This document shows, piece after piece, positions 1 through 13,872 of a stretch of DNA of 64,000 nucleotides. The notes under the pieces were generated by a model. It was not told where the DNA came from, did not search any database, and saw only the letters and a list, made by a program, of their open reading frames with translations. The DNA comes from Paraburkholderia sp. DHOC27 (GTDB taxonomy: Bacteria > Pseudomonadota > Gammaproteobacteria > Burkholderiales > Burkholderiaceae). Positions within the stretch are counted from its first letter, which is position 1. Every line of letters starts with the position of its first letter. The stretch is taken from assembly GCF_003429005.1 (NCBI RefSeq), contig NZ_QVQV01000004.1, positions 248,518-312,517 on the forward strand. Reading direction: 5' to 3'. The position numbers and the translations under genes were made by a program.

Positions 1-132
1 GCCGAGCAGCAGCAGCGTGACGATCGCGGCGAGACGTGCGAGGCCGCCGAAGATAACGTCGCCGGCGCGGCTGGGCGCTTTTTGCTGCCCAGCACTGGCG
101 GGAGCTCTCGACACGATTGGGATGTCGGACAT
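1..132 (-). CDS. pstC: Phosphate ABC transporter permease PstC, N-terminal fragment
   Basis: The first 44 codons of an inner-membrane permease, cut by the left edge of the window. The start reads MSDIPIVSRAPAS and the first hydrophobic segment begins at the edge (GLARLAAIVTLLLLG). PstC with PstA forms the channel of the PstSCAB high-affinity phosphate importer. It follows pstS on the same strand after about 110 bp, the usual order pstS-pstC-pstA-pstB-phoU. It is probably co-transcribed from the Pho-box promoter upstream of pstS. The identity rests on position plus the short N-terminus, so it is strong by context but not proven by domain content. Confidence 0.8.
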   Translation of the reverse strand, partial: MSDIPIVSRAPASAGQQKAPSRAGDVIFGGLARLAAIVTLLLLG

Positions 133-244
133 GGGAACCTGTGTGCCTGTTACCAGAAGCCGCATGACACAACGTCATGCAACCAGTACTACGGCCGCCG
201 CGCCTCACATGAGACGGGGCGGCCTGTTACCAACTACGCGACGC

Positions 245-1276
245 TTACTCGGCAACCGACTTGCCCGATGCGTCCTTGACCTTTTCCTTCCACTGCGACT
301 TGATTTCCGTCACGACCGATTCCGGCAGCGAGATGTAATCGAGGCTGTCAGCGGCCGACGAACCGTTCTTGAACGCCCAGTCGAAGAACTTCAGCGTTTC
401 GGCGCCTTGCGGTGCCTTGTCCTGCGTCGTGTGCAGCAGCACGAACGTTGCGCCGACGATCGGCCATGCGTCCTTGCCCGGCTCGTTCGTCAGGATCTGA
501 TAGAACGACTTCGACCAGTCAGCGCCAGCAGCCGCTGCCTTGAACGTTTCCGTCTTCGGCTCGACGATCGTGCCTGCCGAGTTCTTCATGTCGACGAACA
601 CCATCTTGTTCTGCTTCGCGTACGCCCATTCCACGTAGCCGATTGCGCCCGGCAGACGTTGCACGAAGGCTGCGACGCCGTCGTTGCCCTTGCCGCCCGT
701 ACCCGTCGGCCAGCTAACCGTTGCGCCTTCACCGACCTTCGACTTCCAGTCAGCGTTGACCTTCGACAGGTAGTTCGTCCAGATGAAGCTGGTGCCCGAA
801 CCGTCAGCGCGGCGCACCACGGCGATGTCCGTATCCGGCAGCTTTGCCTTCGGGTTCAATGCGGCGATTGCCGGATCGTTCCACTTCTTGATCTTGCCCA
901 GGTAGATGTCGCCGAGCACTTCACCCGACAGCACCAGCGAACCCGGGGTCACGCCCGGCAGGTTCACCACCGGCACCACGCCACCGACAACCGTCGGGAA
1001 CTGGAACAGGCCGTCTTTGGCCAGCTCGTCGTCCTTCAGCGGCGCGTCCGAACCTGCGAAATCGACCGTCTTGGCGATAATCTGCTTGATACCGCCCGAC
1101 GAACCGATACCTTGATAGTTCACCTTGCCGCCGCCCGACTTCTGATAGGCGTCTGCCCATTTCGTGTAGATGGGTGCTGCGAAGGTGCTGCCCGCGCCGG
1201 TGATATCAGCTGCTTGTGCGGTGAGCGCGAAGAGCGCGCCAGCCAAGCCAGCGAACGCGGTTTGCATCAATTTCAT
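245..1276 (-). CDS. pstS: Periplasmic phosphate-binding protein PstS
   Basis: 343 residues, the usual PstS length. The first 22 residues are a signal peptide ending in AQA before ADITGAGS. The mature start ITGAGSTFAAPIYTKW, the GSSGG stretch and the RADGSGTSF loop are typical phosphate-binding segments of the family. It captures phosphate in the periplasm and hands it to the PstC/PstA channel. A GGAGG ribosome site lies 5 nt before the ATG. Four TGTCAC-like repeats upstream indicate PhoB control. A probable pstC fragment follows downstream on the same strand. Confidence 0.96.
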   Translation of the reverse strand: MKLMQTAFAGLAGALFALTAQAADITGAGSTFAAPIYTKWADAYQKSGGGKVNYQGIGSSGGIKQIIAKTVDFAGSDAPLKDDELAKDGLFQFPTVVGGVVPVVNLPGVTPGSLVLSGEVLGDIYLGKIKKWNDPAIAALNPKAKLPDTDIAVVRRADGSGTSFIWTNYLSKVNADWKSKVGEGATVSWPTGTGGKGNDGVAAFVQRLPGAIGYVEWAYAKQNKMVFVDMKNSAGTIVEPKTETFKAAAAGADWSKSFYQILTNEPGKDAWPIVGATFVLLHTTQDKAPQGAETLKFFDWAFKNGSSAADSLDYISLPESVVTEIKSQWKEKVKDASGKSVAE

Positions 1277-1316
1277 GAGACCTCCAGTGGTGTGAGCGGA
1301 TTACACGACACCGCGA

Positions 1317-1370
1317 AGAATAGGGTCTCTTTATGACAGTAACGTGACTAACCGTGAAAATCGCGTGACA
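1317..1370 (-). promoter_or_regulatory. Tandem Pho box and -10 of the pst promoter
   Basis: Reading the minus strand there are four TGTCAC/TTTCAC/AGTCAC/TGTCAT repeats (1333-1370) spaced 11, 10 and 11 bp. This is the layout of two consecutive PhoB sites. A TATTCT hexamer (1317-1322) follows 10 nt after the last repeat, the normal spacing for a PhoB-activated promoter that lacks a -35 box. The remaining stretch up to glmM (1371-1620) holds no gene or recognisable signal. Confidence 0.8.
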
Positions 1371-1620
1371 CTTATATTACTGCGATGAAAGGCGAATTCG
1401 CGGCTATTAAAGGAGGGAGACGGTGGGCCTGATGCGGATTGGGAGAAGGTGTGGAAAATCAGGGACGGGAACGTTTGCGCGATCGCTTTAGCGCTGAAAT
1501 TTGCGCGTTGGAAAGCTGGTTTGGCGGGCCGGTGAATTGACGAAGGACGCGCGCGCTGCGTGGAGTGATGCTACACGCGCGTCGGGTTCGTTGTTTGGGC
1601 TGGCTGCTCCTGGCTACGTC

Positions 1621-2979
1621 TCAGGTGGTCGCCTGTTTGACGACATTCGCGATGGCTTCGGCGTGCCGCACCGCCTCGTCCACGCGCTGCGCTTCGACCA
1701 TCACGCGCAGCACCGGCTCCGTACCCGAGGCGCGAATCAGCACGCGCCCATGCCCTTCCAGCGCCGTTTCGGCCGCCTTGATGGCACGCTGGATGGCGTC
1801 GCTGCCCTTCCAGTCCGCGCCCGGCTGCATGCGCACGTTGATCAGCTTCTGCGGGAACAGCGTGACCCCTTCGAGCAGTTGCGCGAGCGACTTGCCGCCG
1901 CGCTTCATGGCCGCCAGTACCAGCAGCGAAGAGACGATGCCGTCACCGGTGGAATGGCGGTCGAGCGACAGAATATGGCCCGAGCCTTCCGCGCCCAGCT
2001 GCCAGCCGTGCTCACGGAGTTGCTCGAGCACGTAGCGGTCGCCCACTGCCGCCCGCACGAAATTCACGCCTTCGCGCTGCAGGGCGACTTCGACGGCCAT
2101 GTTGGTCATCAGGGTGCCCACGGCCCCTTCGACTTTGCCTTCGGTGGCAATGCGGTCCTTGACCAGCACGTAGAGCAGTTCGTCGCCGTTGTAGAGCCGT
2201 CCGGATGAATCGACGATCTGCACGCGGTCGGCATCACCATCCAGCGCAATGCCAAGATCCGCGTGATTGGCGCGCACCGCCCGCACCAGCGCGTCCGGCG
2301 CCGTCGCGCCCACGCCGTCGTTGATGTTGAAGCCGTTCGGTGCGACGCCGATCGGGATCACGTCCGCACCCAGTTCGTGGAACACGTGCGGCGCGATGTC
2401 ATACGCGGCACCGTGCGCGCAATCCACCACCAGCTTCATGCCGCGCAGATCGAAGGCCGCCGGGAAGGTGCTCTTGCAGAACTCGATATAACGCCCCGCC
2501 GCATCATCCAGCCGACGCGCCTTGCCCAGTTGCTCGGAAGCCGCGCAGTCCAGCGGCAGGTCGAGTTGCTCCTCGATCTTCAGTTCGACTTCATCCGGCA
2601 GCTTGTCGCCATACGCCGAGAAGAACTTGATGCCGTTGTCGTAGTACGGGTTGTGCGACGCGCTGATCACGACGCCGGCCGCCAACCGCAGCGCCCGCGT
2701 GAGGTACGCGATACCCGGCGTGGGCATCGGACCGGCCAGCATCACATCCACACCCGCCGCGGAAAAGCCGGCTTCGAGCGCGGCTTCGAGCATGTAGCCC
2801 GAGACACGCGTGTCCTTGCCGATCAACACCGTGGGACGTTGCCCCGAGTGGGCCCAACGGTCACCGCCAGCCAGCACCTTGCCGGCGGCGTAACCCAGAC
2901 GCAGGACGAAATCCGGCGTGATCGGCGCATCGCCGACCTTGCCGCGAATACCATCAGTACCAAAAAAGCGACGTGCCAT
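1621..2979 (-). CDS. glmM: Phosphoglucosamine mutase GlmM
   Basis: 452 residues, full length. It converts glucosamine-6-phosphate to glucosamine-1-phosphate in the cytoplasm, the step that feeds UDP-GlcNAc for peptidoglycan and LPS. The N-terminus RRFFGTDGIRG is typical. The active serine loop ISASHNPYYDNGIKFF places the phosphoserine at Ser108, and the metal loop DGDADRVQ follows in domain 3. The C-terminal RASGTEPVLRVM sugar-phosphate loop is intact. It lies 27 bp after folP on the same strand, the common glmM-folP pair in proteobacteria. Confidence 0.97.
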   Translation of the reverse strand: MARRFFGTDGIRGKVGDAPITPDFVLRLGYAAGKVLAGGDRWAHSGQRPTVLIGKDTRVSGYMLEAALEAGFSAAGVDVMLAGPMPTPGIAYLTRALRLAAGVVISASHNPYYDNGIKFFSAYGDKLPDEVELKIEEQLDLPLDCAASEQLGKARRLDDAAGRYIEFCKSTFPAAFDLRGMKLVVDCAHGAAYDIAPHVFHELGADVIPIGVAPNGFNINDGVGATAPDALVRAVRANHADLGIALDGDADRVQIVDSSGRLYNGDELLYVLVKDRIATEGKVEGAVGTLMTNMAVEVALQREGVNFVRAAVGDRYVLEQLREHGWQLGAEGSGHILSLDRHSTGDGIVSSLLVLAAMKRGGKSLAQLLEGVTLFPQKLINVRMQPGADWKGSDAIQRAIKAAETALEGHGRVLIRASGTEPVLRVMVEAQRVDEAVRHAEAIANVVKQATT

Positions 2980-3006
2980 CTTGTAGTTTTCCTCTTCTTT
3001 CAGGGG

Positions 3007-3891
3007 TCAGCGGCGTGCGGCGTCGCGCGTGGCTGCCCAGACTTTCAATGCGTCGACGGTTGGCGCGACGTCATGCACGCGCAAAATCGCCGCTCCCCGC
3101 TCGGCGGCCAGCACGGCCGCCGCGACACTGGCTGCCACGCGCTCCGGCGCGGCACGGCCGGTCACCGCGCCCAGCATGGACTTGCGCGACATACCGGCCA
3201 GAATGGGAAACGGTCGCCCGGCATGCGGCGCTGTTTCGGCCAGATGAGCCAGCAATGCGTAATTGTGTTCGACCACGGCCTTGCCAAAACCAAAGCCCGG
3301 ATCGACGCTGATGCGCGCTTTGGCAATGCCGGCTTGCGTCAGGGCCGCTATGCGCTGCGTCAGAAACTCACGCACTTCACTCACCACGTCCTGATACGCC
3401 GGCTCGCCAAGCTGCATGGTTTGGGGTTCGCCCAGCATATGCATGACGCACAGGCCACACGCGCTGTCACGCACCGCCTCGATCGCACCAGGCATCCGGA
3501 AACCCCAGATATCGTTGATCAGGTCCGCGCCCGCCGCCAGTGCATGACGCATGACCTCGGGCTTGTAGGTGTCAACCGATAGCGGGATTTGCGCGTCGCG
3601 CAACTGTTCGACCAGCGGGATCACCCGCTCCAGTTCCTCGTCGAGCGGCACCGGCGGTGCACCGGGCCGCGTGGATTCGCCACCAATGTCGATGATGTCC
3701 ACACCGTCGAGCATCATGCGTTCCGCCTGGCGCAGTGCGTCGCCGCGCAGGGCGAACTGTCCGCCATCGGAGAAGGAATCCGGCGTGACGTTCAGAATGC
3801 CCATGACCAGCGGGCGCTCGAAGGTCAGCGTGAAACGCCCGCATTGCAACGGTTCGGGCTCGAGGGGAAACGGTAAAGCAGTGATCGACAC
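3007..3891 (-). CDS. folP: Dihydropteroate synthase FolP
   Basis: 294 residues from a GTG start (SITALPFPLEP). It joins para-aminobenzoate to dihydropterin pyrophosphate in folate synthesis and is the sulfonamide target. The MGILNVTPDSFSDGG and IDIGGESTRPGA signatures are present, as is the late SRKSMLGAVTGR loop. The frame stays open up to a TTG at 4008, but that codon sits in the T tract of the ftsH terminator, so the GTG is the better start although no clear ribosome site precedes it. A 22-nt palindrome lies in the presumed promoter region. Confidence 0.93.
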   Translation of the reverse strand: MSITALPFPLEPEPLQCGRFTLTFERPLVMGILNVTPDSFSDGGQFALRGDALRQAERMMLDGVDIIDIGGESTRPGAPPVPLDEELERVIPLVEQLRDAQIPLSVDTYKPEVMRHALAAGADLINDIWGFRMPGAIEAVRDSACGLCVMHMLGEPQTMQLGEPAYQDVVSEVREFLTQRIAALTQAGIAKARISVDPGFGFGKAVVEHNYALLAHLAETAPHAGRPFPILAGMSRKSMLGAVTGRAAPERVAASVAAAVLAAERGAAILRVHDVAPTVDALKVWAATRDAARR

Positions 3892-3958
3892 AGAACAGGC
3901 ATCCAGACGACAGGGTGAAAACGGCAACGAGACTCTTGGCGAATTGGCGTGGATTTCG

Positions 3959-3980
3959 TTTGCCAACCTGGGTTGGCAAA
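3959..3980. promoter_or_regulatory. 22-nt palindrome in the folP promoter region
   Basis: TTTGCCAACC and GGTTGGCAAA are perfect 10-bp inverted arms around a 2-nt centre. A further copy of GCCAACC lies at 3990-3996. The element sits between the ftsH terminator and the folP start, so it could be an operator for folP or a small RNA hairpin in its leader. No protein can be named from the sequence. Confidence 0.45.
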
Positions 3981-4004
3981 CTCCAGTGAGCCAACCGCGC
4001 GAAT

Positions 4005-4037
4005 ACAAAACGGGCCGGTGTGAATCACACCGGCCCG
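4005..4037 (-). terminator. Intrinsic terminator of ftsH
   Basis: A perfect 12-bp stem CGGGCCGGTGTG / CACACCGGCCCG with a 3-nt loop is followed on the minus strand by TTTTGTATT. It lies 20 bp after the ftsH stop codon. Confidence 0.85.
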
Positions 4038-4057
4038 CAGTTTGAACGTGGCTTCGA

Positions 4058-5944
<1,887 letters not shown>

Positions 5945-6111
5945 AGCACCACTCCTTCACTCATAGACGGGCGCCTACATTTGCCTTGCGGCACCACTAA
6001 AGCATTCTAATCCAGTCCGCAGACCCCTGCCATAACGAATCGCTACCGCACAAATAGCGTCTGGCGGGCCTCCAGTGCCGCATTTCCGGCCAATCTGGGG
6101 GTGCAAATTGG

Positions 6112-6789
6112 TTATTTGATACCGGCTTGACCGGGCCGTTTAAGATGCTTACCCAAAATAAAAGTTTCGGACGATTTATCCCGTGAGGCTTTCGGCTTGC
6201 GGGCTGCCACCGTCTTAAACTGCTGCTTGAACTTTTCTACTATCTGGCTATAACCGCTGCCGTGGAAGCATTTGACTAAAAGGGCTCCATCCGGCTTCAG
6301 GTGATTCTGCGAAAACTCCAACGCGAGATCGCATACGTGCTCGATCCGCGCCGCATCGGCCAGTGCCACGCCCGACAGGTTGGGCGCCATATCCGAAATT
6401 ACAAGATCAACCTGGCGTTCTCCGACGATTTCTTCCAGTTGCCCGAGCACGGTGTCCTCGCGGAAGTCGCCCTGAATGAAGGTCACGTCGGCGATCGGCT
6501 CCATTGGCAGCAGGTCGAGCGCGATGATCGTGCCGTCGATGCCGCCTTCGCGCGCCGCGTCACGCTTCGCGCCCTGCGCCAGCTTGTTGCGCGCGTACTG
6601 GCTCCAGCTGCCGGGTGCCGAGCCGAGGTCGACGATGACCTGCCCCGGGCGGATCAGCTTGTCCTGCTCGTCGATTTCCTTCAGTTTGTAGGCTGCGCGG
6701 GCGCGATAGCCCTCCCGCTGCGCCATTTTCACGTACGGATCGTTGATGTGATCGTGCAGCCACGAGGTGTTGAACTTGTTTTTTGCCAT
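6112..6789 (-). CDS. rlmE: 23S rRNA (uridine-2'-O)-methyltransferase RlmE (FtsJ/RrmJ)
   Basis: 225 residues. It methylates the 2'-O of U2552 in the A loop of 23S rRNA using SAM, late in 50S assembly. The SAM loop VDLGSAPGSWSQYA and the catalytic K-D-K-E set are visible: YKLKEID, DMAPN, LLVKCFHGSG and ETFILG. It is upstream of ftsH on the same strand, as in many proteobacteria, and divergent from yhbY across 197 bp. Start ATG with MAKNKFNTSWLHDHINDPYV, the typical N-terminus. Confidence 0.96.
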   Translation of the reverse strand: MAKNKFNTSWLHDHINDPYVKMAQREGYRARAAYKLKEIDEQDKLIRPGQVIVDLGSAPGSWSQYARNKLAQGAKRDAAREGGIDGTIIALDLLPMEPIADVTFIQGDFREDTVLGQLEEIVGERQVDLVISDMAPNLSGVALADAARIEHVCDLALEFSQNHLKPDGALLVKCFHGSGYSQIVEKFKQQFKTVAARKPKASRDKSSETFILGKHLKRPGQAGIK

Positions 6790-6986
6790 TAAACGTTGAA
6801 CTCTTGCTGCGTGATGTCATGCTTTTAGCGGATAATACGCGCTTAATTCGCGCGGCTGCCGCTCAATGGTCATCAACTTTGGGCCGACAACCGCGTATCT
6901 CTGTAGTTCTGACGCGCCGCCCTGCCCGATTGCCGAAACTCTCGCAACCGCAGGCGTCGCCATTTTAGTCGAGTCTTCCACTTTCC

Positions 6987-7517
6987 ATGCCAGCCCTCAA
7001 AGTCTCTTCCGATCAACGCGCCGAACTGCGCTCCCAGGCTCACGCGCTCAAACCGGTCGTGCTCATCGGCGCCGAGGGCCTGACTGACGCCGTGCTGGCC
7101 GAAATCAAAGTCCACCTGGGCGCCCACCAGCTGATCAAGATCCGCGTGTTCGGCGACGAACGCGAGGAGCGCCTCGCCATTTACGAGGCCATCTGCGACA
7201 AGCTCAATGCCGCGCCCATCCAGCATATCGGCAAACTGCTCGTCATCTGGAAGCCGGAAGCCGCGGCTCAACCGGCAACGCGCGCAAAACGCGGCGCGTT
7301 GCCGAGCGCGCGTGAAGCAGCGGAAGAAGCCAAACCGGGCAAGGGCCGCGCGCCGCGCGTGGTGACGGTGATCAAGCCTTCCGAAGTGCCCATGCGCAAG
7401 CCGAAGCCCAAAAAAGTCGTCGTGCGCGGTAACGAACGCGTGACGGCGGGCGGCAATATCAAGCGCGCCAAGAAGCGCCAGGCAAGCGCCAAGCGCTCGC
7501 ATCAATCGGTGAAGTAA
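6987..7517 (+). CDS. yhbY: YhbY-family ribosome-associated RNA-binding protein
   Basis: 176 residues. Residues about 8-100 form the CRM/YhbY domain, with the LKPVVLIGAEGLTDAVL and HQLIKIRVFGDEREER segments and the GKLLVIWKP strand. YhbY binds pre-50S particles in E. coli. After residue 100 there is a lysine/arginine-rich tail (RAKKRQASAKRSHQSVK) that the roughly 100-residue E. coli protein lacks. The tail may add nonspecific RNA binding. Divergent from rlmE, another 50S assembly factor. Confidence 0.9.
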   Translation: MPALKVSSDQRAELRSQAHALKPVVLIGAEGLTDAVLAEIKVHLGAHQLIKIRVFGDEREERLAIYEAICDKLNAAPIQHIGKLLVIWKPEAAAQPATRAKRGALPSAREAAEEAKPGKGRAPRVVTVIKPSEVPMRKPKPKKVVVRGNERVTAGGNIKRAKKRQASAKRSHQSVK

Positions 7518-7529
7518 GGTTGGGCTGGA

Positions 7530-7551
7530 ACGCGGGCACCTCCGCCCGCGT
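7530..7551 (+). terminator. GC hairpin after yhbY, possible terminator
   Basis: An 8-bp perfect stem ACGCGGGC / GCCCGCGT with a 6-nt loop lies 13 bp after the yhbY stop. It has no T tract, so termination is uncertain. Confidence 0.35.
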
Positions 7552-7636
7552 CAACGTGGAGGCCGCATACAGTGCCCATGCGACCACGCGCAACCATAGA
7601 CGAGCGCACTCAGCCGCACATGGCGGCTGACTTGAA

Positions 7637-8218
7637 CTAGCCCGTCAGACCGCCCTTGCCCGCTGAAGTCGTGGAGGCGCGCTCTCCCTGCCCCACCACC
7701 AGCACGCCGGATTCCGCCGGCAGCTTCCAGACCAGCACAATAGCCAGCAGACTTTCGATCAGATAGAAGAGACTCGACACGCCGTGCAGCACACCAAAGC
7801 GTGTTGCATAGGCCGAGTGTCCAACATCGGTGCCGGCCTCGAGCGCGGCCATGCGCAGCGCGTTCATGAAAGGCTGCAGTGCAAAGTAACCCACCAGCAC
7901 GCACACCAGCATGCCGGCAATCAGCCAGCGCAAGCGGCGATACGCGTCACCGCCGCGCCGGATCAGCACATTGGCAAGCCCAAGCAACAGCACGCCGCAG
8001 ACAACCCCAAGCACCCCTTCGATGTGAAACAGTTGCGCGGCCACCGCGCCGGCTGCCATGCGATCCAGCGACGTGAAAAGCACCGGCGCAACCGCGTAGC
8101 CGATGGTGAGCAAGCTGCCGACCCAGACAACGGTCAGCAGCCGGAACAACCGGTGCGGTACTGCGGACACATGCGCAGGCACACGCGCGGACACAGGATT
8201 AGCCACTGGATTCACCAC
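7637..8218 (-). CDS. DUF4149-like membrane protein
   Basis: 193 residues with four predicted membrane segments (about 22-42, 62-82, 92-112, 140-165). It has the LLTVVWVGSLLTIGYAVAPVLF opening seen in DUF4149/TMEM205-like proteins next to greA in betaproteobacteria. Function unknown. It begins 13 bp after greA on the same strand, so the two are very likely co-transcribed. Confidence 0.75.
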   Translation of the reverse strand: MVNPVANPVSARVPAHVSAVPHRLFRLLTVVWVGSLLTIGYAVAPVLFTSLDRMAAGAVAAQLFHIEGVLGVVCGVLLLGLANVLIRRGGDAYRRLRWLIAGMLVCVLVGYFALQPFMNALRMAALEAGTDVGHSAYATRFGVLHGVSSLFYLIESLLAIVLVWKLPAESGVLVVGQGERASTTSAGKGGLTG

Positions 8219-8231
8219 AGAAGCGGGCGCG

Positions 8232-8708
8232 TCAGACGTAAGTAACGGCGATGATTTCGTACTCGCGCACGCCGCCCGGTGCCTGCACCGACGCCACGTC
8301 GCCTTCCGACTTGCCGATCAATGCACGCGCAATCGGCGAGCTGATCGAGATCAGACCGTGGTCGATATCCGCTTCGTCGTCGCCGACGATCTGGTATTTG
8401 ACCGAAGCGCCCGAATCGAGGTCTTCCAGTTCGACGGTCGCGCCGAACACCACGCGGCCATCTGCCTCGACCGCCGACGGGTCGATGATCTGGGCACCGG
8501 CGAGCTTCGACTCGATCTCGGCAATGCGGCCTTCAATAAAGCCCTGCTTCTCTTTTGCAGCGTCGTACTCGGCGTTTTCCGACAGATCGCCCTGGGCACG
8601 CGCTTCAGCGATCGAATTGACAACCGCCGGACGTTCAACCGACTTCAGGTGCTGCAGTTCATCGCGCAGCTTCTTCGCGCCACGCGTCGTCAAAGGAATA
8701 GTGCTCAT
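8232..8708 (-). CDS. greA: Transcription elongation factor GreA
   Basis: 158 residues, standard length. It enters the RNA polymerase secondary channel and stimulates transcript cleavage in backtracked complexes. The N-terminal coiled coil runs from MSTIPLTTRGAKKLRDEL to about residue 75 and carries the tip acids DLSENAEYDAAKE. The C-terminal FKBP-like domain ends in PGGVREYEIIAVTYV. The start was placed at the MSTIPLTT methionine; the open frame 5' of it lies in the carB-greA hairpin region. The small membrane gene follows at once. Confidence 0.96.
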   Translation of the reverse strand: MSTIPLTTRGAKKLRDELQHLKSVERPAVVNSIAEARAQGDLSENAEYDAAKEKQGFIEGRIAEIESKLAGAQIIDPSAVEADGRVVFGATVELEDLDSGASVKYQIVGDDEADIDHGLISISSPIARALIGKSEGDVASVQAPGGVREYEIIAVTYV

Positions 8709-8738
8709 AAACAGCTCTAGTGGCAAAAAAACGGCCGT

Positions 8739-8831
8739 AAAAAAAATCACCGCGGTTAAGTGCATCCCCGCTGGGACCGGAACGTGGCGCAAAGCCCGTG
8801 CCGGAACCGTGGGGACGCCGCTTAACCGCGG
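8739..8831 (-). terminator. Long-stem terminator of carB / structured greA leader
   Basis: Arms CTTAACCGCGG and CCGCGGTTAAG (11 bp, perfect) enclose about 60 nt with an inner TCCCC/GGGGA pairing and ccgg repeats. On the minus strand the stem is followed by GTGA and then eight Ts. This reads as the carAB terminator, but the same RNA could be the greA leader. In E. coli the greA leader yields the GraL RNAs. Confidence 0.65.
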
Positions 8832-8861
8832 CACTTACATCTTGGACAGGTATTCGAAGCC

Positions 8862-12128
<3,267 letters not shown>

Positions 12129-12286
12129 AACGCTCTCGCTAATGTATTCCTGTGTTCTTTCCGTGACGCGCGTGGTGGCAGCGTGTGGGTCGCATGACTT
12201 CTGCGGGTTCGCCGCGCTCGCGCGCTTTGTTCTGTCCGCTGGCGCGGCGCCGGGCTGCCCCGCGCGCGGCGCTTTTCACCTGGTCT

Positions 12287-13450
12287 TTACGCGACCGCTG
12301 CGGCTGCCGTGGTACCGGCCTTTTTCTGATCCATCAACCCGGTGAAGCGGTCGAACAGATACGCAATGTCGTGCGGACCGGGCGATGCTTCCGGGTGACC
12401 CTGGAAGCAGAAGGCCGGCTTGTCGGTAAGCGCGAAGCCTTGCAGCGTGCCGTCGAACAACGACACGTGCGTGGCGCGTGCGTTGGCCGGCAAGGTAGCG
12501 GCATCCACCGCAAAGCCGTGGTTCTGCGACGTGATGACCACGCGGCCGTCGTCCAGATCCTTCACCGGATGATTCGCGCCGTGGTGACCCGTCTTCATCT
12601 TCATGGTCTTCGCACCGACCGCGAGGCCCATGATCTGGTGACCGAGGCAAATGCCGAAGGTGGGAATGCCACGCTCGATCAGCTCTTTGGTGGCCGTGAT
12701 GGCGTAGTCGCAAGGCTCCGGATCGCCGGGGCCGTTGGAGAGGAACACGCCATCCGGATTGAGCGCGAGCGCGTCAGCGGCGGTAGCCTGCGCGGGCAGC
12801 ACGGTGACGTGGCAACCGCGCTCGGCCAGCATGCGCAGGATGTTGAACTTGACGCCATAGTCGAACGCGACCACGCGGTACTTCGGCGTGTTCTGCGTGC
12901 CGTAGCCCTCGCCCAGACGCCATTCCGTCTGCTTCCATTCGAACGGCTGTTTCGTCGACACGACCTTGGCCAGATCCATCCCGGCCAGCCCTGGAAACGA
13001 GCGCGCCAGTTCGATGGCCCTGGCTTCGTCATCCGAGCCTGCCAGGATCGCGCCGTTCTGCGCACCCTTGTCGCGCAGCACGCGCGTGAGCATGCGGGTG
13101 TCGAGGCCGGCGATGGCGACCACGCCTTCGTCCTGCAGGTATTGCGTGAGCGTGCGTTCCATGCGGAAATTCGACGCGAGGACCGGCAGGTCGCGAATGA
13201 TCAGGCCGGCGGCATGGACTTTGGTGGCTTCGACATCTTCGGCATTCACGCCGACGTTGCCGATGTGCGGGTACGTGAGGGTCACGATCTGACGCGCATA
13301 GCTCGGGTCAGTCAGGATTTCCTGATAGCCGGTGATTGCGGTGTTGAAAACGACTTCGCCAATCGTATGGCCGGGAGCGCCGATCGAGTAGCCACGAAAG
13401 ACCGTGCCGTCGGCGAGCGCGAGCAGAGCGGGAGAAAAAGACGGCAACAC
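12287..13450 (-). CDS. carA: Carbamoyl-phosphate synthase small subunit CarA
   Basis: 387 residues. The amidotransferase subunit hydrolyses glutamine and channels ammonia to CarB. The class I glutaminase nucleophile is Cys268 in FGICLGHQIMG, with the QGHPEASPGP His-x-Glu pair near residue 353. The N-terminal domain has LADGTVFRGYSIG. The start codon is GTG, with AAGGAG 8 nt upstream. The 158-bp gap to carB is GC-rich and has no gene. Confidence 0.97.
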   Translation of the reverse strand: MLPSFSPALLALADGTVFRGYSIGAPGHTIGEVVFNTAITGYQEILTDPSYARQIVTLTYPHIGNVGVNAEDVEATKVHAAGLIIRDLPVLASNFRMERTLTQYLQDEGVVAIAGLDTRMLTRVLRDKGAQNGAILAGSDDEARAIELARSFPGLAGMDLAKVVSTKQPFEWKQTEWRLGEGYGTQNTPKYRVVAFDYGVKFNILRMLAERGCHVTVLPAQATAADALALNPDGVFLSNGPGDPEPCDYAITATKELIERGIPTFGICLGHQIMGLAVGAKTMKMKTGHHGANHPVKDLDDGRVVITSQNHGFAVDAATLPANARATHVSLFDGTLQGFALTDKPAFCFQGHPEASPGPHDIAYLFDRFTGLMDQKKAGTTAAAAVA

Positions 13451-13692
13451 GGGAGACTCCTTGGGGGAACACCCTGTGCCGACCTGTCTATCCGAGCCGT
13501 GCGAGCCGCAGCGAGGCGCATCTGTGGATGCGCGCGCAGGCTCGCTCGCGTGTCACAGCAGACGTCGCAAGGGCGCGATGGATCCATTGTGTGGACTGAT
13601 CGGCTGGGTGCGGTGCGTCAGCCGCGCGCGGCGGATGAACGGTGAGGGAGAGGTAGGCGCTAGGGTGCGGGTTGATAAGCTCAAACCTTGGA

Positions 13693-13722
13693 ATTATAGC
13701 CCGAAACTACCCTTCCCTCCAA
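13693..13722 (-). promoter_or_regulatory. Candidate carAB promoter with long leader
   Basis: On the minus strand TTGGAG (13717-13722) and a perfect TATAAT (13693-13698) are separated by 18 bp. Transcription would start near 13686, leaving a leader of about 235 nt before carA. The 422 bp between carA and the MFS gene hold no open gene I can support. Confidence 0.5.
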
Positions 13723-13872
13723 ATCCGAGATGGCTGCGGGACGGTGGGCAAGGCGCCTTTTAAGCGCCTGGAGGCAGTGTTTGCCTGCGTTTCCGGGCGT
13801 TCCGAGTGTTTCGATCAGGCCTGAATCGGGATAGCGAACTCAGGCCCTCCGCACAAGGCGTGAGCGGCTCGA

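Noticed and set aside
245..1336. 439-codon plus-strand frame opposite pstS
   Set aside because: Shadow of pstS; no domain, Arg/Leu/Asp-rich composition typical of antisense GC-rich frames.
4006..4008. TTG as folP start
   Set aside because: It lies in the T tract of the ftsH terminator, so a folP message is unlikely to include it.
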